From positions 250,144-314,143 of the forward strand of contig JAOAJD010000001.1 in the NCBI GenBank assembly GCA_026414365.1: DNA of 64,000 nucleotides. Reading direction: 5' to 3'. Made by a program: the position numbers and the translations under genes. Below, in pieces: positions 59,061 to 64,000 of this stretch; within the stretch, counting starts at the first letter, position 1, and each line of letters opens with the position of its first letter. Source of the DNA: Candidatus Iainarchaeum sp. (GTDB lineage Archaea; Iainarchaeota; Iainarchaeia; Iainarchaeales; SKW153). A model generated the notes under the pieces. That model was given only the letters and a program-made list of their open reading frames with translations. It did not search any database and was not told the origin of the DNA.

Positions 59061-60065
59061 TCAACCACAACTCCCTGCAACTGCAGGTGTGCTGTTATTT
59101 GTGAATTTATACTCACATTCGTTTGGCTTTTGAATAAATGCTTTACAAATTTCTGTTAGAATCGCTTGTGGAGTTCTTTGTGGATTAACGGCAACACCAT
59201 TTATTATTAAAGTCGGAGAGCCTTGAACATTATATTTTTCATTGTCTGTCTTATAAATTAAGAAAATAGGGAATCTTCCTGATAAATAACTACTCTTATC
59301 GTTTAAATTCTTAGATATATTATAATCATTGTCTGTTTTTTCTATACATTTTTCTAAGGTTTGTTTGTCTATTTCTGAACTTTCTAAGCACTTATCGCTG
59401 TTTTGTGAATCAACAAAACATGCAAGATATTCTAAAAACTTATCTTTTTGTTCCTTTTGTATGCAATACTGTCTAACCTGCTCTCTAACCTCAACTTCCC
59501 CATGCATCGCATAGTCAACAAACTTTAATTCAAAATCAATCTTGTCTTTAAGAATGTTTAAAACAGGCAAGATTGCTTTTTCCATTTGAATTCCATAAGG
59601 ACAGTGACTCATAACAAATAATTCTATTTTTGGCTTATTTGTTTTAGGAATTTCTTTTGTTTGTGCCTCAGCATTTTGATTTGGAGGCTGCGACTTTGGT
59701 AAAGGTTTGTCCATATCTAAAATATTGCCGAATATCATATACTTTCCTTCACTCGTTGCATACAAAACTTGTGCGCCAAGAAGAGAGTTATTCGTATCAT
59801 AAATTCCAACCACAAGAGCATACAAAGTATCAGAAATTTTATTAGAATCTATAATCTTAACTATGTATTGGCTTGGTAAGATGTTATTTTTGATGTAATT
59901 CAGAGTTTTTTGTTTAATATACTTTTCAGTTGGTTTTTGAGCAGACAATAAAAAATACCCCCCTAAAAAACCTATAACGAGAGCAAGACAAATTAATATT
60001 ATCAAGTAAGCATTTGATTCAAGTTTTGAAAAACCATTGGAATTTTTTACTTTTTCTTTCATCAA
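59061..60065 (-). CDS. Membrane-anchored thioredoxin-fold (DsbA-like) protein
   Basis: N-terminal TM, ELFVMSHCPYGIQMEKAILPVL, VQGSPTLIINGVAV. Confidence 0.82.
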   Translation of the reverse strand: MMKEKVKNSNGFSKLESNAYLIILICLALVIGFLGGYFLLSAQKPTEKYIKQKTLNYIKNNILPSQYIVKIIDSNKISDTLYALVVGIYDTNNSLLGAQVLYATSEGKYMIFGNILDMDKPLPKSQPPNQNAEAQTKEIPKTNKPKIELFVMSHCPYGIQMEKAILPVLNILKDKIDFELKFVDYAMHGEVEVREQVRQYCIQKEQKDKFLEYLACFVDSQNSDKCLESSEIDKQTLEKCIEKTDNDYNISKNLNDKSSYLSGRFPIFLIYKTDNEKYNVQGSPTLIINGVAVNPQRTPQAILTEICKAFIQKPNECEYKFTNNSTPAVAGSCG

Positions 60066-60196
60066 CCCACCTTTAAAAAATCAAGAAAATATACTAGTTA
60101 AATCACAAAACATTTAATAAACAAATGTAATTAAATATATTTCTTCTGACACAATTATTTTCTTGTTAAAAATACAACAGAATAAATGTAAAAACA

Positions 60197-60206
60197 TTTA
60201 TAAATA
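60197..60206 (+). promoter_or_regulatory. TATA-like box of the HTH-iscS-iscU operon
   Basis: TTTATAAATA, ~32-41 bp upstream of the likely ATG at 60238. Confidence 0.5.
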
Positions 60207-60209
60207 TTT

Positions 60210-60225
60210 GTTAACACATGTTAAC
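60210..60225 (+). promoter_or_regulatory. Palindromic operator candidate
   Basis: GTTAACA-CA-TGTTAAC, 7-bp arms, just downstream of the TATA-like box. Confidence 0.6.
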
Positions 60226-60237
60226 TATGTGAGAGAT

Positions 60238-60597
60238 ATGTATTTTTGTCCTTGTGAAATTGTTGTTAAAAAAGTATTGCCTGCAATAAGGAAAGAAATT
60301 TGTTATTATTTAATAAATAAGAAGAAGATGAAAGCATCTGAAGTATCTAAATTTTTGGGTTTGACAAGAGCAGCAGTAAGTCAATACTGTAGTAAAAAAA
60401 GAGGTGTTGAGATTAAATTTGATAAAGAAACAAGAGAAGAAATATATAAACTTGCTGACAATCTAATAAACAAAAAAAATATTTCTAGAACAGATTTTGT
60501 TGGTTGTTTCTGTTTTGTTTGTAAATGTATAAGAAAAAAAGGTTTGTTATGCAAACATCACAAGAAGAATAATGAATATTGTTATTTTTGCAAGTGA
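60238..60597 (+). CDS. XRE-type HTH regulator with Cys-rich C-terminus (ORF track extends to 60163)
   Basis: MYFCPCEIVVKKVLPAIRKEI...ASEVSKFLGLTRAAVSQYCSKKRG...GCFCFVCKCIRKKGLLCKHHKKNNEYCYFCK; MJ0586-like architecture. Confidence 0.82.
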   Translation: MYFCPCEIVVKKVLPAIRKEICYYLINKKKMKASEVSKFLGLTRAAVSQYCSKKRGVEIKFDKETREEIYKLADNLINKKNISRTDFVGCFCFVCKCIRKKGLLCKHHKKNNEYCYFCK

Positions 60598-60599
60598 TT

Positions 60600-61757
60600 A
60601 TGATGAAAAAAATTATTTATTTGGATCATGCGGCTACAACGCCTGTTGACAAAGAAGTATTGAAAGAAATGTTGCCTTTTTTTAGTAAAAAGTATGGCAA
60701 TGCTTCATCTTTACATAAATTAGGTCAAGAAGCAAGACTAGCTTTAGAAAATGCAAGAGAAAGAATAGCGAATTTAATAAATGCTTCTACAGAAGAAATT
60801 ATCTTTACCTCTGGAGGCACAGAATCAGATAATTTGGCATTAAGAGGAATTGCATATGCAAACAAAGAAAAAGGCAGACATATTATTGTTTCTTCTATAG
60901 AACATCACGCTATACTGAACACGGCTGAAGATCTTGAAAAAGAAGGATTTAAAGTAACATATTTACCTGTAGATAGCTTTGGCTTGGTAGATGTTGAGGA
61001 AATTAAAAAACAAATAACAAAAGAGACTATTTTGGTTTCTGTTATGCATGCAAACAATGAAATTGGTACAATTGAACCAATAGGAGAAATAGCAGAAGTA
61101 TGTAAAGAAAAAAATGTTTATTTTCATAGCGATGCTGTACAAACTTTTGGCAAACTAAAAATTGATGTAAATAAAACTCCAGTAGATTTGCTATCTCTAA
61201 GTGCTCATAAAATATATGGACCTAAAGGAATTGGGGCACTATATATAAGAAAAGGAACTAAAATAAAAAGTATAATTACTGGTGGACCACATGAAAAAAA
61301 TTTAAGAGCTGGTACTGAAAATGTTGCACTTGCTGTTGGCTTTGCAAAAGCCTCAGAAATAACACATAAAAATATGGAAAAACACAACGAAAGAATGAAA
61401 AGGCTTAGAGATTATGCAATAAAAAAACTTTCAGAGATAGAGAACAGTCTACTTAATGGTCACCCTACAAAGAGGTTAAGTAATAATATAAATATTATAT
61501 TTAGAGGAGTTGAAGGTGAATCTTTAGTAACTCTTTTAAGTAAAGATAGAATAATGGCATCAACAGGTAGTGCCTGTTCCTCTAAGTCTTTAGAACCAAG
61601 TCACGTACTTTTAGCTATAGGAAGAAAACACGAAGAAGCACACGGTTCGTTAAGATTAACATTAGGTAAAGATAACACAAAAGAAGAAATAGATTATGCT
61701 ATAGAAAGAATAGAAAAGAATGTAGAAAAATTAAGAAAAATAAGTGCAATAAGTTAA
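60600..61757 (+). CDS. iscS: Cysteine desulfurase (IscS/NifS)
   Basis: IIYLDHAATTPVDKEVL, SLSAHKIYGPKGIGALY, STGSACSSKSLEPSHVL. Confidence 0.95.
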   Translation: MMKKIIYLDHAATTPVDKEVLKEMLPFFSKKYGNASSLHKLGQEARLALENARERIANLINASTEEIIFTSGGTESDNLALRGIAYANKEKGRHIIVSSIEHHAILNTAEDLEKEGFKVTYLPVDSFGLVDVEEIKKQITKETILVSVMHANNEIGTIEPIGEIAEVCKEKNVYFHSDAVQTFGKLKIDVNKTPVDLLSLSAHKIYGPKGIGALYIRKGTKIKSIITGGPHEKNLRAGTENVALAVGFAKASEITHKNMEKHNERMKRLRDYAIKKLSEIENSLLNGHPTKRLSNNINIIFRGVEGESLVTLLSKDRIMASTGSACSSKSLEPSHVLLAIGRKHEEAHGSLRLTLGKDNTKEEIDYAIERIEKNVEKLRKISAIS

Positions 61758-61776
61758 TCTTTGAGGATGTGAATGT

Positions 61777-62166
61777 ATGTATAATGAAAGAATAATGAAA
61801 GAATTTACAAAACCAAAGAATATGGGTGAAATGAAAAATCCGGATGCAATTGGCAAAGCCGGTAATCCGGTTTGTGGAGATGTTATGGAGATATACTTAA
61901 AAATAGAAAAAAAAGATAACAAAGAATATATTAAAGATATAAAAATGAAAACATTTGGCTGCGTTGTGGCAATAGCAAATGCTTCAGTATTGACACAATT
62001 AGTTAAAGGCAAATCTTTAGAAGAGGCAGAAAAAATAGATAATAAAGACATTTTAGCACAGCTTGGAGAAGTCCCGCCAATAAAAATACATTGTTCTTTT
62101 TTAGCAATTGACGCACTAAAAGATGCAATAAATAACTACAAAAAACAAAGATCAGAAAACAAATAA
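61777..62166 (+). CDS. iscU: Fe-S cluster scaffold IscU/NifU-like
   Basis: GNPVCGDVM, KTFGCVVAIANASVLTQLVKGKS, PPIKIHCSFLAIDALKDAI; three conserved Cys. Confidence 0.93.
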   Translation: MYNERIMKEFTKPKNMGEMKNPDAIGKAGNPVCGDVMEIYLKIEKKDNKEYIKDIKMKTFGCVVAIANASVLTQLVKGKSLEEAEKIDNKDILAQLGEVPPIKIHCSFLAIDALKDAINNYKKQRSENK

Positions 62167-62207
62167 ATAATAGTTTTGTTATTTAATTATTTTTGCAAGG
62201 TGGGAAA

Positions 62208-64000
62208 ATGACAAAAGAATATTTTGAATTTGTTGTGAAAAGAGATGGTAGGCTTGCACCTTTCAGGATAGAAAAAATAGCAGAGGCAATATTTAAAGCA
62301 GCACGTGCGGTAGGTGGTGAAGACAGAAATTTAGCTAATGAGATAGCTATAAGGGTATATGAAAGATTAAAAAAAGATTTTGGAAAAAATAATCCTACAG
62401 TTGAACAAATACAAGACTATGTTGAAAAAGAGCTAATAGAAAGCGGCCATGCCAAAACAGCAAAAGCATATATCCTTTATAGACAAAAAAGATCTGAATT
62501 AAGAGATTCAAAAGCATTTTTAGGTAAAGTTGATGGTATAATAAATAGTTATGTTTTAAAGTATGATTGGAGAGTAACTGAAAACAGCAATGCTTCTTAT
62601 TCTTTATCAGGACTCCAAGCACATATAAGTGGAGCAGTAATAGCAGAATATACTCTCAATTATGTTTACCCAAAAGAAGTTTCGGAAGCTCATAGGAATG
62701 GCGACTTTCATATACATGATTTGGGAACAGGAACATATTGTGCTTATTGTGCAGGTTGGTCATTAGGACAGTTGCTTAGTGAAGGTTTTAATGGAGTTAG
62801 TGGTAGAATAGCAGCAAAACCAGCAAAACATTTCAACGCAGCTTTAGGCCAGATAGTAAACTTCTTTGGAACATTACAGAATGAATGGGCTGGAGCTCAG
62901 GCATTTAATTCATTTGATACTTATTTAGCTCCATTAGTTGCAAAAGATAATCTTAATTACGAAAGAGTAAAACAAAGTATGCAAGAATTTATATTTGCAG
63001 TTAATTCTACAAGTAGATGGGGCAACCAAGTACCTTTCACAAACCTAACTTTTGATTGGACTGTACCGGAAGATATGAAAGAGAAAAAGGTTATTTATGG
63101 AGGGAATTTATTAAACGAAACTTATGCTGACTTCCAAGATGAAATGGATATGATAAATAGAGCTTTTATTGAAATTATGATGGAAGGAGACATGAATGGA
63201 AGGGTTTTTACTTTCCCAATTCCTACTTATAATATAACCAAAGATTTTGAATGGGACTCTGAAAATGCAGATTTGCTATTTGACATGGCTGCAAAATATG
63301 GAACGCCTTATTTTCAAAACTTTGTAAATAGTAGTTTAAGACCAAGTGACGTAAGAAGTATGTGTTGCAGATTACAGTTGGACCTTAGACAACTTAGAAG
63401 TAAAACAGGTGGTTTGTTTGGGAGTGGCGAATCAACAGGTAGTGTTGGTGTAGTAACTATAAATATGCCAAGGTTGGGGTATTTATCAAAAACAAAAGAA
63501 GAGTTCTTTGAAAGATTAGAAAAACTAATGTATTTGGCCAAAGAATCTTTAGAAATAAAGAGAAAGGAAGTCACAAAACATATGGATAATGGATTGTTAC
63601 CATATACAAAAAGATACTTAGGTCATCTAAATAATCATTTTTCAACTATTGGTCTAGTAGGGATGAACGAAGCATGCTTAAACTTCTTAGGGAAAACAAT
63701 AGCAAATAATGAAGGAAAAGAATTCGCTATAGAAGTTTTAGATTTTATGAGAGAAAAATTGGTTGAGTACCAAGAAGAAACAGGACACATATATAATTTA
63801 GAAGCAACACCTGCAGAAGGGACTTCTTACAGGTTGGCAAGAATAGATAAAAAGAGATTTCCAAATATAATAACAGCAGGAAAAGACGTACCTTACTATA
63901 CTAATTCAACACATCTACCTGTTAACTATAGTGAAGATATATTTGAAGTTTTAGAACACCAAGATGAATTACAAACAAGATACACTGGTGGAACAGTATT
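62208..64000 (+). CDS. nrdD: Anaerobic (class III) ribonucleoside-triphosphate reductase, C-terminus cut by window edge
   Basis: MTKEYFEFVVKRDGRLAPFRIEKIAEAIFKAA ATP-cone; NGDFHIHDLGTGTYCAYCAGWSL; NSTSRWGNQVPFTNLTFDW; open at window end so absent from ORF track. Confidence 0.93.
   Translation, partial: MTKEYFEFVVKRDGRLAPFRIEKIAEAIFKAARAVGGEDRNLANEIAIRVYERLKKDFGKNNPTVEQIQDYVEKELIESGHAKTAKAYILYRQKRSELRDSKAFLGKVDGIINSYVLKYDWRVTENSNASYSLSGLQAHISGAVIAEYTLNYVYPKEVSEAHRNGDFHIHDLGTGTYCAYCAGWSLGQLLSEGFNGVSGRIAAKPAKHFNAALGQIVNFFGTLQNEWAGAQAFNSFDTYLAPLVAKDNLNYERVKQSMQEFIFAVNSTSRWGNQVPFTNLTFDWTVPEDMKEKKVIYGGNLLNETYADFQDEMDMINRAFIEIMMEGDMNGRVFTFPIPTYNITKDFEWDSENADLLFDMAAKYGTPYFQNFVNSSLRPSDVRSMCCRLQLDLRQLRSKTGGLFGSGESTGSVGVVTINMPRLGYLSKTKEEFFERLEKLMYLAKESLEIKRKEVTKHMDNGLLPYTKRYLGHLNNHFSTIGLVGMNEACLNFLGKTIANNEGKEFAIEVLDFMREKLVEYQEETGHIYNLEATPAEGTSYRLARIDKKRFPNIITAGKDVPYYTNSTHLPVNYSEDIFEVLEHQDELQTRYTGGTV

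Noticed and set aside
60163-60237. N-terminal extension of the HTH ORF in the ORF track
   Set aside because: This stretch contains the TATA-like box and palindrome; ATG at 60238 gives the natural MYFCPCEIVVKKV start
1-64000. CRISPR arrays, transposases, prophage or rRNA
   Set aside because: None seen on either strand; no regularly spaced repeats and no recognisable mobile-element genes

Overview
AT-rich archaeal chromosome segment, almost fully coding, with DPANN-like character (lineage is inference only). Recognisable content includes archaeal information-processing genes: topA, radA, rad50, hjc, dnaG, an RPA-like OB protein, rpoK, aEF1B, eIF6, S17e, S19e, L31e, L39e, LX, PDCD5, prefoldin alpha, FtsY, SRP54, RNase P component 4, class-I LysRS and ThrRS. 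There are also two lipid genes (polyprenyl synthase, GGGP synthase), a redox cluster, an isc-like Fe-S operon, and the 5' part of nrdD. A dispersed type IV pilus-like apparatus is present: a secretion ATPase at the left edge, class III signal-peptide pilins, a GxGD peptidase and a cluster of pilin-like membrane proteins. Five tRNA genes are visible: Gly-GCC (intron), Arg-TCG, Gly-TCC (13-nt intron), Phe-GAA (two introns) and Val-TAC. No rRNA, CRISPR array or transposon was seen. Main points for follow-up: (1) tRNA-Phe whose 5' acceptor strand appears interrupted after 4 nt by a ~45-nt intron, plus a second intron in the anticodon loop; (2) a full-length RelA/SpoT homolog with degenerate HD motifs and an EFDD synthetase motif; (3) a 28-bp element shared (22/28) by the promoters of a winged-helix regulator and hsp20; (4) structured leaders upstream of radA and rps19e; (5) a pilin-like operon carrying a membrane-anchored HTH regulator; (6) a palindromic operator in front of a Cys-rich HTH gene preceding iscS-iscU.
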